Below, piece after piece: positions 54,893 through 64,000 of a DNA stretch of 64,000 nucleotides (position 1 is its first letter; the number at the start of each line of letters is the position of its first letter). The stretch spans positions 620,001 to 684,000 of the forward strand of contig NZ_JAXOJT010000002.1 of assembly GCF_036663835.1 (NCBI RefSeq), in the 5' to 3' direction. The notes beneath the pieces are model-generated. The model worked only from the letters and a program-made list of their open reading frames with translations. It did not search any database and had not been told where the DNA came from. Origin of the DNA: Sphingomonas sp. LT1P40 (GTDB taxonomy: Bacteria > Pseudomonadota > Alphaproteobacteria > Sphingomonadales > Sphingomonadaceae). Both the position numbers and the translations under genes were made by a program.

Positions 54893-55438
54893 ATGCGCGC
54901 CGTCGCCATTTCCCTCGCCGCCACCTTTGCCCTTGCTGCCTGCTCGCCGGCACCTGACGCTGCAAACACTGCAGAAAACGGGGTGCTTGCCGCTGGCCCA
55001 GAGACCGCGATCAGCAATGTGGCACAGTCCGACCTGCCTGCGGGTCTTGCTGAACTGGTCGAAGCGACGGTGCCGGGGATGCGGATCGCCGAAGCGGAGC
55101 GCAAGGAGCGCGACGGGCGGGTCTATTACGATGTCGAAGGAACGCGCCCTGACGGCACGGAGGTGGAGATCGACGTGCTGGCGGGTGCCGACGGGAAGCT
55201 GACGGCGGTTGAGGTGCAGCGTGACATCGCCTGGACCACCGCCCCCGCGCCGGTTGTGGCAGCGGCCGCGGCGAAGAAGGATGCTTTCACCCCCGAACGG
55301 GTGATCGAGAGCCGTCAGGTCGAGGACGGCGCGACGATCTATGAGCTGTTCGCCCCCGGCAGCCCCAAGGAACCGGCGATGGAAGTGAAGTGGCAGGGCG
55401 GCAAGGCCGAAGTGTTGGGCGAACGCTGGGCACATTAG
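54893..55438 (+). CDS. PepSY-like lipoprotein
   Basis: 181 residues: lipoprotein signal (MRAVAISLAATFALAAC) then a region whose pattern resembles PepSY domains (IAEAERKERDGRVYYDVEGT; VEIDVLAGADGKLTAVEV) and a second, weaker copy (VIESRQVEDGATIYELFAPG). CGGAGAG lies five bases before ATG 54893. PepSY proteins are thought to inhibit peptidases or bind peptides in the envelope. Function inferred only. Confidence 0.7.
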   Translation: MRAVAISLAATFALAACSPAPDAANTAENGVLAAGPETAISNVAQSDLPAGLAELVEATVPGMRIAEAERKERDGRVYYDVEGTRPDGTEVEIDVLAGADGKLTAVEVQRDIAWTTAPAPVVAAAAAKKDAFTPERVIESRQVEDGATIYELFAPGSPKEPAMEVKWQGGKAEVLGERWAH

Positions 55439-55498
55439 GCGGATGCCGCCAACCGGGTTAGGGTGGCCTGGGGCGAACCGCTCCGCGAAGGAACGATT

Positions 55499-55627
55499 AT
55501 GGCCAAGGGCCAGAAGAAGACGAGCCGCGAAGTGCGCAAGCCCAAGGCGGAAAAGCCACCCAAGGGCAACGCATCCAACCCCACGACCAAGGGCAATCCG
55601 GTCGGCATCGTCACCATCAAGGGTTGA
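55499..55627 (+). CDS. Small Lys-rich conserved protein (42 aa)
   Basis: Encodes MAKGQKKTSREVRKPKAEKP followed by PKGNASNPTTKGNPVG and a VTIKG ending. AAGGA lies six bases before the ATG. The basic, disordered composition with a C-terminal VGIVTIKG resembles small proteins annotated in many Sphingomonadales genomes, as far as I recall. It is too short for most gene finders. Its stop is three bases before the stop of the convergent PAP2 gene. Confidence 0.65.
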   Translation: MAKGQKKTSREVRKPKAEKPPKGNASNPTTKGNPVGIVTIKG

Positions 55628-55629
55628 GA

Positions 55630-56379
55630 TCAACGCCGGTTGGGCAGTCGCACCCGCAGCCACGCGCCCAGCGCCCACCATGCCAGCGCCCATAAGCTCC
55701 CGAATGCCCAGCCGGCGGCGACGTCGCTGGGCCAGTGGACGCCGAGATAGATGCGGCTGAACCCGATCGTGGTGACCAGCGCGATCGTGCTGCCGAACAT
55801 CAGCCAGCGGGCGTCGCGGCGCTGGACGATCTGCATGCATACCAGGGCGATGGTCAGATAGATGATCGTGCTGTTCGCGGCATGCCCGCTGGGGAAGCTG
55901 GCGGAGCCGACCTCGACCAGATGATCGACCAAAGCCGGACGTTCGCGCCCGACGATCAGCTTGGTCAGCGCCACCGCGATCGACCCGCTGACTGTGCCGC
56001 CGAACACCAACGCGGCGGTCAGCAAATGGCGATAGGCAATCAGGAAGCCGATGGTGATGGCAACGAACAGGGTAAGGATCGTCTCGCCGCCCAACGCGGT
56101 GATGTCGATCATCACTTGCCGCAGCCAGGCCGGACCGTCGGGGATCGCCGGATTGCCGTCCTGTCGCAGCCCCAGCATGATCGCGCGGTCGAACCCGAAC
56201 TGCGCACCGCGACTGATCGTGGCGCCGAGCGTCGCCACCGCCAGCACCGCCGCCGCCACCGCCGCCATTGCAATGAACACGAAGGGCGGGTGACGCACGT
56301 CGGGCGCGGAGCGATCCGGCGTGACGGGGGCGGTGGACAGCCGGTCGAGGCTGAGCGGCTGTTCGTCGTCGGCCGGCAT
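55630..56379 (-). CDS. PAP2 family membrane phosphatase
   Basis: 249 residues with about six helices and the three acid-phosphatase motifs: KLIVGRERP, PSGHA and SRIYLGVHWPSDV. The family acts on phosphatidic acid, undecaprenyl diphosphate or similar lipids. The ATG shares its A with the stop of the upstream gene (TGATG); GAGGAG lies just before. A non-homologous N-terminus (about 35 residues, acidic) is present. Confidence 0.92.
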   Translation of the reverse strand: MPADDEQPLSLDRLSTAPVTPDRSAPDVRHPPFVFIAMAAVAAAVLAVATLGATISRGAQFGFDRAIMLGLRQDGNPAIPDGPAWLRQVMIDITALGGETILTLFVAITIGFLIAYRHLLTAALVFGGTVSGSIAVALTKLIVGRERPALVDHLVEVGSASFPSGHAANSTIIYLTIALVCMQIVQRRDARWLMFGSTIALVTTIGFSRIYLGVHWPSDVAAGWAFGSLWALAWWALGAWLRVRLPNRR

Positions 56380-57269
56380 CACTCCTCGGGCGATCCGGCG
56401 TCCGAGCGGGCGACTTCATCGGCCATGCGACTGCGCATCGCGGTGCGCTGACGCGGGCCGAAATCATCCGCATCCACCGCATACAGCGCGCGCAGGAAGG
56501 CGATGTCCCAGCGCGTCAGCGTCACCGGCACCTGTGCCGAGGGCGCGGCATCGAGCACGGTGAGGATGGTCGCGGTCGGCGTGTCGCCCAGCCGTTTGGG
56601 ATCGGCCCCGCCATAGGCACGCATCGCGGCATAATCGGCAAGCTGGGTGGTGGTCAGCCCGACCACCGCATCGCGCTCGATCACCACCACTGCGGCCAGG
56701 AAGATCGGGCGAATCATCGAACTGAGCCGTGACGGCGTGATCGGCGAGCTGACGGTTGCTCCCGGTGCCGAGGACACCGGCGTGCCGCTGCGATCCAGCC
56801 GCCCGCGCAAATGCCAGGCGGTGGCAGGGCCGGGCTGTTTGCCGGGATCCATCATCGTCTTGTCATCGGTCAGGAAATAGGCCGGGAATTTGCGGCGCAG
56901 CGCGTCGATCATGCCGTTCTTGTCCGCCGCGACGATGACCAGCGCGTTGGGGCGGCACCCGGCATCGGCAAGCGGGATGCGCGCCGCGGTGGCGACACGA
57001 CGCATGCGGGCGGTGATCGCGGCATTCTGAGCATCCGCCAGCCCGACCGCGGCGGGGCAGAGCGGCGCCCAGTCGAACCGCGCGACCGGATCGATGCTGC
57101 CGGGGATGCTGGTCAGCGCGCGGACGAACTCGGTCGCTTCGCGCTTCGTCTCACGCTCGGCCCGGCCAACGACCAGTACATCCTCACCCGGCGCGGGTCC
57201 GTCGGGCTGTTGCGCGGCGACGGGGGCAGCCAGCGCGAACAGCGCGGCAAAGAAGGGGACGAAACGCAT
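56379..57269 (-). CDS. Exported protein of unknown function
   Basis: 296 residues with a signal peptide (MRFVPFFAALFALAAPVAA). The mature part has a GEDVLVVGRAERETKREATE start, CRPNALVIVAADKNGMIDAL and a late YAAMRAYGGADPKRLGDTPT region; similar proteins are annotated as hypothetical in sphingomonads. AGGAG lies eight bases before ATG 57269. The frame upstream to 58160 is not supported. Its stop overlaps the PAP2 start. Confidence 0.75.
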   Translation of the reverse strand: MRFVPFFAALFALAAPVAAQQPDGPAPGEDVLVVGRAERETKREATEFVRALTSIPGSIDPVARFDWAPLCPAAVGLADAQNAAITARMRRVATAARIPLADAGCRPNALVIVAADKNGMIDALRRKFPAYFLTDDKTMMDPGKQPGPATAWHLRGRLDRSGTPVSSAPGATVSSPITPSRLSSMIRPIFLAAVVVIERDAVVGLTTTQLADYAAMRAYGGADPKRLGDTPTATILTVLDAAPSAQVPVTLTRWDIAFLRALYAVDADDFGPRQRTAMRSRMADEVARSDAGSPEE

Positions 57270-57338
57270 GACAACGGCTCCTGAACAGGACGCGAGTGTA
57301 TCATGCGGATAGGACACGTACAAGCGATCGGCGAGGTC

Positions 57339-57550
57339 GGCGGTTGATGCGTTGACGGTTTGAGCGGTGCTGCGGGTGGAAGCGGCGGCTATGCGGCAGG
57401 TTCGGGCCGGGAACGCGGCAGCGACGCGGCCTCCATGCGCCATCCACGTCACAGCGACGCGGCACCGACGCTGCATGAGCGCGCGGTTTCGCAGCAGGAC
57501 TGCGCCAGGTACGCGGCACGCACGCCTCATCGACGCGGCGATGGCGCGGC
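57339..57550 (-). repeat. 11-bp degenerate tandem array B with conserved tail
   Basis: Read on the reverse strand, about 17 units of 11 bases run from 57550 down to 57366. The clearest are GCCGCGTCGCT (twice exactly) and GCCGCGTnnnn variants; two 10-base steps break the phase. The tail at 57362-57339 begins CAAACCGTCAACGCATCAAC, closely matching array A at 4515-4714 (one base missing, one changed). Array B begins inside the 3' end of an HTH gene on the same strand. Confidence 0.75.
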
Positions 57551-57808
57551 GGGCGCCAGCGGATCGGGGCCGAGCGGATCGGCGAGCCGGCGGGCATGGA
57601 CCGACAGCACCTGATCCCAACTGCGATCGAACGGCGTGCCGATCAGGCGATGGCGTAATCGCTGCGCGCTCGACCGCGACATCCCCGCCGCGTGCGCGGC
57701 CCGCCCGACACTGCCGGTTTCCAACAGGGCAGCAAGGAAGATGCGCTGTTTGGCGGGGGTCCAAATTGCGCGGCGCGGCGCGGCGGTGAGGGGGGCGGGC
57801 GAGGTCAT
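57527..57808 (-). CDS. Small helix-turn-helix protein running into array B
   Basis: 93 residues. The centre reads WTPAKQRIFLAALLETGSVG then RAAHAAGMSRSSAQRLRHRL, a homeodomain-like or resolvase-type HTH. The C-terminal tail (Pro/Ala-rich) is encoded partly by the first units of array B, so the repeats shaped its end. The ribosome binding site is weak. Similar HTH genes are frequent in sphingomonads; a link to the repeats is a hypothesis. Confidence 0.65.
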   Translation of the reverse strand: MTSPAPLTAAPRRAIWTPAKQRIFLAALLETGSVGRAAHAAGMSRSSAQRLRHRLIGTPFDRSWDQVLSVHARRLADPLGPDPLAPAAPSPRR

Positions 57809-57937
57809 CCGTCAGGATGAAGCATCCCGTTTCCAACATGTATCCAACAATCGGCGGACGATGGCGATTTGACGAAGGCGCGACGTTCAAGGAACGCTTG
57901 GCCGTGCCGATCGATGTGCCGGCAGGGAGAATGAGCG

Positions 57938-58459
57938 ATGGCGCAAACTGCCGAACGCACCAACCCGCGATTGTGGGAAGAAGTGAAGGCCGAAGTGATC
58001 GCCGGCGACAAGGGCGGCAAGCCCGGCCAATGGTCGGCACGCAAGGCGCAGATGGCCGTCGCCGAATATAAAAGGCGCGGCGGCGACTATGAGGAGAGCG
58101 GCCTGGCGCAGGACGAAACCGACCTGCATCAATGGACTCAGGCGAAATGGGGCACGGCATCGGGCGCGGACAGTGGCAAGAGCGGCGAACGCTATCTGCC
58201 GCGGGACATCCGCATGCTGCTGACCGATGCCGAATACGCTCGCAGCACCGCGAAGAAGCGGGCGGACGGCGCGAAGGGCAAGCAGTTCAGCACGCAGCCC
58301 AAGGACGTGCGCGACAAGATCGCCCGGATCAGGCGCGACGGACCGACCAAGGCGATGCTGGTCGAGCGGGCCACGGAACTGGGGATCGAAGGGCGAGCCG
58401 GGATGGACAAGGCGGCATTGCTGGCGGCGATCGACGCGGCGGTGGATCGCGGACGCTAG
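57938..58459 (+). CDS. DUF5872-like DNA-associated protein
   Basis: 173 residues. The N-terminus (NPRLWEEVKAEVIAGDKGGK then PGQWSARKAQMAVAEYKRRG) matches what I know of DUF5872; a basic centre (AKKRADGAKGKQF) follows and the C-terminus looks like a SAP/Rho-N helical motif (KAMLVERATELGIEGRAGMD). GGGAGA lies seven bases before the ATG. DNA or RNA binding is likely but not shown. Converges with the next gene by one base. Confidence 0.7.
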   Translation: MAQTAERTNPRLWEEVKAEVIAGDKGGKPGQWSARKAQMAVAEYKRRGGDYEESGLAQDETDLHQWTQAKWGTASGADSGKSGERYLPRDIRMLLTDAEYARSTAKKRADGAKGKQFSTQPKDVRDKIARIRRDGPTKAMLVERATELGIEGRAGMDKAALLAAIDAAVDRGR

Positions 58460-58460
58460 C

Positions 58461-58652
58461 TCAGGATGGCGCGCGACGGGCTTTGGCGGTGGCGCGGATG
58501 ATCGGCGGAACGCAAAGCAGGATGCCCGCGACCAGCGCGCCGATCGCTAGCAATCCCAGCGGCGTGACGCGCAGATCGGCGGCGGTGTGAACGCGCTTGC
58601 CGTCGAGTTCGGCATGCGCGGTTTGCGGGCTCGTGATCGACGCATAGGTCAT
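58461..58652 (-). CDS. Small single-span membrane protein
   Basis: 63 residues with one membrane helix near the C-terminus (LGLLAIGALVAGILLCVPPI) and a basic tail (RATAKARRAPS). Starts one base after the stop of the upstream lipoprotein gene; ribosome binding site weak (GGGTAGG directly before the ATG). No family recognised. Confidence 0.5.
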   Translation of the reverse strand: MTYASITSPQTAHAELDGKRVHTAADLRVTPLGLLAIGALVAGILLCVPPIIRATAKARRAPS

Positions 58653-58653
58653 C

Positions 58654-59289
58654 CTACCCGCAGCCCTCGACATAGCCGAGCACGGGCATGGTGCCGATAT
58701 GAATCAGGCTGACCTTGCCATCCGCGCCGATTTCGAAGCGCAGCGCCGGATCGCCGCTATCGGCATTGGGGGCGGTGAGATATTTGCCTGGCGCCCCGAC
58801 ATATTTGTGCGGCGCGGTTCGGAACCCGGCGAAGTCGGCCATCACCTGTTTTTCGGTGGCGCCGATGCCGATCCCCTCGACCAGTTTGACGTTGGAGCGC
58901 CGCCCGACGGTGATGCGACGAACCGCGTTGCGCTCAACGATGACATAGACGCCGGGATATTTGAGCGACGTGACCGTGGTGCAGGCGTCCGAAATCTGCG
59001 CGCCGCGTGAGGCAAAGCCGCTGTCCTTGGGCACGGGTTGGCCGATCCTGATCGGGCCGAGGCCCTCGAGCGTGAGGATATTGGCGGCTGTAGCGGCGGG
59101 CGTGGCGGAGGCCGTGGGGGTCGGTGCCGGGGTTTCGACGACGGGCGTCGCGGTTACATCGTTAAGCGCGGCTTCGCCCGACCAGCTTTCGTTGGTCGTT
59201 TCGGGCGTGTTGGTCGGTGTGTCGCCCGGTGTTGGCGAGCAGGCGGCGAGGCTGAGGGCGAGGGCGGTTGCGGCGAGGATGTGCTTCAT
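58654..59289 (-). CDS. Lipoprotein of unknown function
   Basis: 211 residues: lipoprotein signal (MKHILAATALALSLAAC), a Thr/Pro/Glu-rich linker to about 85, then a globular part (EGLGPIRIGQPVPKDSG; CTTVTSLKYPGVYVIVERNA; IGIGATEKQVMADFAG), resembling small periplasmic domains that precede hydrolases. No Shine-Dalgarno is visible before ATG 59289. Divergent from the yefM-yoeB pair. Confidence 0.72.
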   Translation of the reverse strand: MKHILAATALALSLAACSPTPGDTPTNTPETTNESWSGEAALNDVTATPVVETPAPTPTASATPAATAANILTLEGLGPIRIGQPVPKDSGFASRGAQISDACTTVTSLKYPGVYVIVERNAVRRITVGRRSNVKLVEGIGIGATEKQVMADFAGFRTAPHKYVGAPGKYLTAPNADSGDPALRFEIGADGKVSLIHIGTMPVLGYVEGCG

Positions 59290-59362
59290 GGGGGAGGCAA
59301 CGGCGGGGGGTGGGATGGGTTCCGTGAGCGTTGCGCCGACCGGAGCCAGGTGTCGCGTTGCA

Positions 59363-59391
59363 TTGACGTTGTACGACGTTTTGTCCATATC
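59363..59391 (+). promoter_or_regulatory. yefM-yoeB promoter with embedded operator
   Basis: TTGACG (59363-59368) and CATATC (59386-59391) are 17 bases apart. Between them ACGT-N-GTAC-N-ACGT (59366-59379) is palindromic except for the two N positions. The GTAC core resembles the TGTACA core of E. coli yefM operators. The expected start site coincides with the antitoxin ATG, and no ribosome binding site is visible. Confidence 0.55.
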
Positions 59392-59397
59392 GGTGAT

Positions 59398-59652
59398 ATG
59401 CAAGCAATCAGCTATTCCGAAGCCCGCGAGAATCTGAAGGCGGTGATCGACAAGGTCGTCGCCGACCGCGCGCCGATCGCTATCACCCGTCAGCGCGGCG
59501 AAGGGGCGGTGCTGATTTCCGAAAGCGAATGGGCGTCGATCGAAGAGACGCTGTATCTGTTGTCCTCCCCCGCCAATGCCAAGCATCTGATCGACGGCAT
59601 CAGGGAACTCGATGCCGGACTCGGCGAGGAGCATGAGCTGATCCAGCCGTGA
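59398..59652 (+). CDS. yefM: YefM-type antitoxin (Phd/YefM family)
   Basis: 84 residues. N-terminal DNA-binding fold (MQAISYSEARENLKAVIDKV; ITRQRGEGAVLISESEWASI) and an acidic C-terminus (ELDAGLGEEHELIQP) that would wrap the toxin. The classic gene order antitoxin-toxin with GTGA overlap. The transcript may be leaderless. Confidence 0.92.
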   Translation: MQAISYSEARENLKAVIDKVVADRAPIAITRQRGEGAVLISESEWASIEETLYLLSSPANAKHLIDGIRELDAGLGEEHELIQP

Positions 59653-59915
59653 AGATCGTATTCCGGGCCGACTGCTGGCGCGACTATGTCGCGTGGCAGG
59701 CGGAGGATGCGAAGGTGCTGGAGCGGATCAATCTGCTAATCGGCGAATGCCTGCGTCACCCGTTTAGCGGGACGGGAAAGCCCGAGCCACTGAAGCGGAA
59801 TCTGGCGAGCTGGTGGTCCCGGCGGATCGATCGCGAGCATCGGCTGGTGTATCGGGTCAGCGGATCGGGTCAGGCGCAGGCGCTGGAGGTGCTGAGCTGC
59901 CGGTATCATTATTGA
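59649..59915 (+). CDS. yoeB: YoeB-type mRNA interferase toxin
   Basis: 88 residues of the RelE/YoeB fold: WRDYVAWQAEDAKVLERINL, HPFSGTGKPEPLKRNL (catalytic Glu), SWWSRRIDREHRLVYRV (catalytic Arg) and the C-terminal SCRYHY with the His-Tyr pair. YoeB cleaves mRNA in the ribosomal A site. Starts GTG 59649 overlapping the antitoxin stop. Looks intact. Confidence 0.94.
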   Translation: MKIVFRADCWRDYVAWQAEDAKVLERINLLIGECLRHPFSGTGKPEPLKRNLASWWSRRIDREHRLVYRVSGSGQAQALEVLSCRYHY

Positions 59916-59937
59916 GTGCTGACGTCCGCGATTTTTA

Positions 59938-60213
59938 CTAAATAGATCGGCCTTCTTTACACACAACGCGATCTACTCGAACATCAACTAGAACTTTATA
60001 GTATCCGCAAGACATCACTATCCAGATTGATGTCGTTCCCGACTTACTAATCACTGGATATCCCATGGCTGATAACGCCGATCTCAGATCATCGTAGTCA
60101 TCCGCATCAACAAACAAACATTTGAGCTTGTCCAGGGACTTGCTGACAAGAGCGACGTTTTGCGGCAGCGGTGCCGACAAAATCGCTATCTTATCCCATC
60201 TTGCCACCTTCAT
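59938..60213 (-). CDS. Unknown small protein of the AT-rich island
   Basis: 91 residues from ATG 60213, overlapping the upstream membrane-protein gene by 23 bases. Cytosolic, alpha/beta-looking (CLFVDADDYDDLRSALSAMG; TSIWIVMSCGYYKVLVDVRV) with no motif I recognise. Codon use is much more AT-rich than in neighbouring genes. ATG 60252 is an alternative. Probably acts with the upstream membrane protein. Confidence 0.6.
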   Translation of the reverse strand: MKVARWDKIAILSAPLPQNVALVSKSLDKLKCLFVDADDYDDLRSALSAMGYPVISKSGTTSIWIVMSCGYYKVLVDVRVDRVVCKEGRSI

Positions 60214-60742
60214 TTTCTTGTTTCCCAGGCGAGTCCCAAATGGAGTTAACAATGCTGACGTATGATTCCTCGATTTGTTTACGATGTTGTCGATACGGCC
60301 AGCTTATTGATCGTAAAGATCCGGCGATAAAAATTACCGCAATTGGCACGTAAGCTAACAATACATACGACAATAACTTAACTGAAAAAGGGATTATTTC
60401 AGATGATTTCTCACTCGAATATATTAAAAGAACTAGACCAACAACCGAGGCTACAAAAGACGCTAATTTAGTTATTCTAAAACGCTCTTCTGCCTCGAAA
60501 TCAGTGGAAAGACGTTCCTGAATCTCTTCTATTTGATTCGATATTCCGTTGATACGATCAACTATGTCGGGCGGAAGATTAGGATGCCGAACATTAAGGC
60601 GATCGCTTACTTTCCAGAGTCTGGAAAATCGCCTGATCTCACGCTCAATGGGATCCTCAAACAAAGTGACCAAACCAGAAACACCCAAGGTCAATCCAGC
60701 GGTTAACTGAAATATACTTTGAAAATCACCGTATGTAGTCAT
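60191..60742 (-). CDS. Membrane protein with coiled-coil, AT-rich island
   Basis: 183 residues. Hydrophobic segment near 15-30 (GLTLGVSGLVTLF), then a long charged helical region (about 33-90, FEDPIEREIRRFSRLW; IDRINGISNQIEEIQERL) and two membrane helices (LASFVASVVGLVLLIYS; LLSYVLLAYVPIAVIFIAG). GGAG lies eight bases before ATG 60742. AT-rich codons suggest recent transfer. The layout recalls small membrane effectors of defence or toxin modules, but I cannot place the family. Confidence 0.65.
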   Translation of the reverse strand: MTTYGDFQSIFQLTAGLTLGVSGLVTLFEDPIEREIRRFSRLWKVSDRLNVRHPNLPPDIVDRINGISNQIEEIQERLSTDFEAEERFRITKLASFVASVVGLVLLIYSSEKSSEIIPFSVKLLSYVLLAYVPIAVIFIAGSLRSISWPYRQHRKQIEESYVSIVNSIWDSPGKQENEGGKMG

Positions 60743-60856
60743 CCTCAAGGCTCCATCCTGCCTGAGGAATCATACCATAAAACAAACAGTTAGGCAAAAA
60801 ATGAAGCAGAGCTAAGCGACTCGAATGATTCACTATTTTTTCCCTGCGCGAATCTT

Positions 60857-60976
60857 TTAGCGATTTCGTCGCGCTTGTTCTTTCAATTTGCCCCGCTCGC
60901 GCCGAAGCCGACGCTTTGAAATTTCTCGAGCCACTAATTCGCGCTTGCCTACATGACTTGGCTGAAACTTGACCAT
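60857..60976 (-). CDS. Small basic peptide ORF (39 aa)
   Basis: Encodes a highly basic helical peptide (VKFQPSHVGKRELVAREISK then RRLRRERGKLKEQARRNR). AAGGGGG lies a few bases before the ATG, inside the 3' arm of a perfect palindrome at 60983-60999. The composition resembles RNA- or DNA-binding peptides. Could be a leader or antitoxin-like peptide; unproven. Confidence 0.45.
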   Translation of the reverse strand: MVKFQPSHVGKRELVAREISKRRLRRERGKLKEQARRNR

Positions 60977-60982
60977 ATTGCC

Positions 60983-60999
60983 CCCTTCGAATCGAAGGG
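60983..60999. promoter_or_regulatory. Perfect palindrome containing the RBS of the 39-aa ORF
   Basis: CCCTTCGA and TCGAAGGG flank a single central base. On the reverse strand the 3' arm is the AAGGG of the ORF's ribosome binding site, so as RNA a tight hairpin could hide it; as DNA it could be an operator. Confidence 0.5.
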
Positions 61000-61095
61000 T
61001 GCAACAAAACTAGATAGTTAATTCTGTCAACCGGCGTCTCATGAAAAACGATGAACGTGTTAAGCGTGGAGAACCGGCTCGACTACCACCTATTA

Positions 61096-63130
<2,035 letters not shown>

Positions 63131-63166
63131 TAGGACAGCTTTAAGCGGGGGGATCGGGCTTGTCTA

Positions 63167-64000
63167 TCATTCGGGCTCCGATGCCTCACTGGGCAGGATG
63201 CGATAGCCCAACCGGTCGGGGCTCAACGCGGCCCAGGGCACGAAGCGTCCGCTGGCACGCAAGTACCATGCGCCATCGACTTGCGCGACGGTCACGGTAA
63301 TCCCGTCCATCGTCACCCGCTCGCCATCACGCAGCGGCAGTTCGACCGTTTGCCTGGAATCGGAAACCATGGGCGTGGTCATCCCGCGTGGCAGACTGTG
63401 CAAACGCGAGGCAAGCGTAACGTGCCGCGCATCGATCGACTTGACCCGGAGCTGCCGTGTCAGGACGAATCCCAGCGAGCGCGGGTCGGTTGATCGTGCG
63501 GATAGCGGCGTCCACGCCACCGGCCGACCGATCGTCTGGCTGATAACGGGGTTTTCGGGTCGATACGGTTCGGCCTTGATGCTATCGGGCGACCCGTCCT
63601 TGTCGCTGTCGAACAGACAAAGCGACGGGTAGATCGTCCGCCGCTCATCGACAAAGGGTTCGAATGCCTTCCCCGGTTCGCGTTCGATGCAGTAAAGTTC
63701 TTGCCCGCCGGCATCCCTGATTTCGCGGACGAGGATCGTTCCTGCCGGAACCTCGCCACGCAGGGGCTTGCCGAGCTTGATCGGCGCGTCGAGCTGCCAT
63801 GCTTCCGGCGTCAAGCCGAGCCGTTCCCACGCGATGATCGCATCGATCGTGGCGGGAACATCGGCCGCAGTTTCCGTCGCCAGGCTTTCGAGCGCGCGGA
63901 AATAGCGTTTGGCGGATGGCAATCGCCGAAGCGTTTGAACGGGTAAATCCTTGACCGTAGCGCCGGGCGGAAGGCCGAAATGTTTGCGGACAGCCTCAGG
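63167..64000 (-). CDS. Hypothetical protein, partial (5' end outside window)
   Basis: The frame is open from 64000 down to the stop at 63167; the N-terminus is off the window. At least 277 residues, mostly beta-rich (GEVPAGTILVREI; CLFDSDKDGSPDSI with a calcium-loop look; DGERVTMDGITVTVAQVDGA). No membrane helix in the visible part. I do not recognise the family; an exported role is possible. Confidence 0.75.
   Translation of the reverse strand, partial: PEAVRKHFGLPPGATVKDLPVQTLRRLPSAKRYFRALESLATETAADVPATIDAIIAWERLGLTPEAWQLDAPIKLGKPLRGEVPAGTILVREIRDAGGQELYCIEREPGKAFEPFVDERRTIYPSLCLFDSDKDGSPDSIKAEPYRPENPVISQTIGRPVAWTPLSARSTDPRSLGFVLTRQLRVKSIDARHVTLASRLHSLPRGMTTPMVSDSRQTVELPLRDGERVTMDGITVTVAQVDGAWYLRASGRFVPWAALSPDRLGYRILPSEASEPE

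Noticed and set aside
60726..61007. 93-codon reverse frame over the 39-aa ORF
   Set aside because: No ribosome binding site and mixed composition; the shorter frame has a clear binding site and consistent basic character.

Overview
The window is a high-GC, gene-dense chromosomal segment that looks like a sphingomonad (Alphaproteobacteria, probably Sphingomonas or a close relative). This is an inference from gene content: an ALAS-type hemA, the division-site ATPase mipZ, a PgmG-type phosphomutase, an imuA-imuB-dnaE2 mutasome operon behind an alphaproteobacterial LexA box (GAAC-N7-GAAC), and many short overlapping operons with GTG or TTG starts.

Layout. 1-3.8 kb: two overlapping reverse-strand envelope genes (the second cut by the window edge), then an M28 peptidase and agmatine deiminase. 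3.8-4.7 kb: a gene-poor gap with a terminator hairpin, two tiny reverse-strand ORFs and an 11-bp tandem array. 4.7-8.1 kb: rlmE, ppx, tRNA-Gln(CUG) and a YqcI/YcgG-DUF1989 gene pair. 8.1-16.8 kb: an M3 peptidase diverging from the SOS mutasome operon, which carries a fourth gene for a 2H phosphoesterase. 16.8-23.5 kb: DNA methyltransferase Ogt, an FAH-family enzyme, a large PAS/GAF hybrid histidine kinase, purA. 23.7-28.4 kb: a compact reverse-strand run (DnaJ-like, YihY, fabI, GNAT, membrane protein, aroC) with overlapping start and stop codons. 28.4-35.2 kb: transglutaminase plus ATP-grasp/alpha-E fusion, then LigD and Ku (non-homologous end joining). 35.3-45.5 kb: a solute:sodium symporter, an HTH/membrane-protein pair with paired operator-like palindromes, TraB/GumN, a sialidase-like protein, an exonuclease, a TPR protein, pgmG, a J-domain protein, mipZ, panC and a Sel1 gene with a nested leader hairpin. 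45.5-54.4 kb: topA, hemerythrin, dprA, plsY, murI, a polytopic membrane protein and hemA. 54.5-59.3 kb: small lipoproteins, a PAP2 phosphatase, an HTH gene running into a second 11-bp array, and a DUF5872-like protein. 59.4-61.0 kb: a yefM-yoeB toxin-antitoxin pair and an AT-rich island of unrecognised genes. 61.1-64 kb: thiC under a TPP riboswitch, and a hypothetical gene running off the right edge.

Most of the window is housekeeping (nucleotide, lipid, wall, heme, thiamine and pantothenate synthesis) mixed with DNA-damage functions: SOS mutasome, Ogt, NHEJ, DprA and TopA.

The strongest unexplained signal is a degenerate 11-bp tandem array with consensus GYCGCGTCRCT. It occurs twice, about 53 kb apart and on opposite strands, and both copies end in the same CAAACCGTCAAC-type tail. 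Other leads are the nested RBS-sequestering hairpin before the Sel1 gene, the operator pair at the HTH/membrane-protein module, the apparently leaderless yefM promoter, and the AT-rich island with a 39-residue basic ORF behind a palindrome that contains its ribosome binding site.
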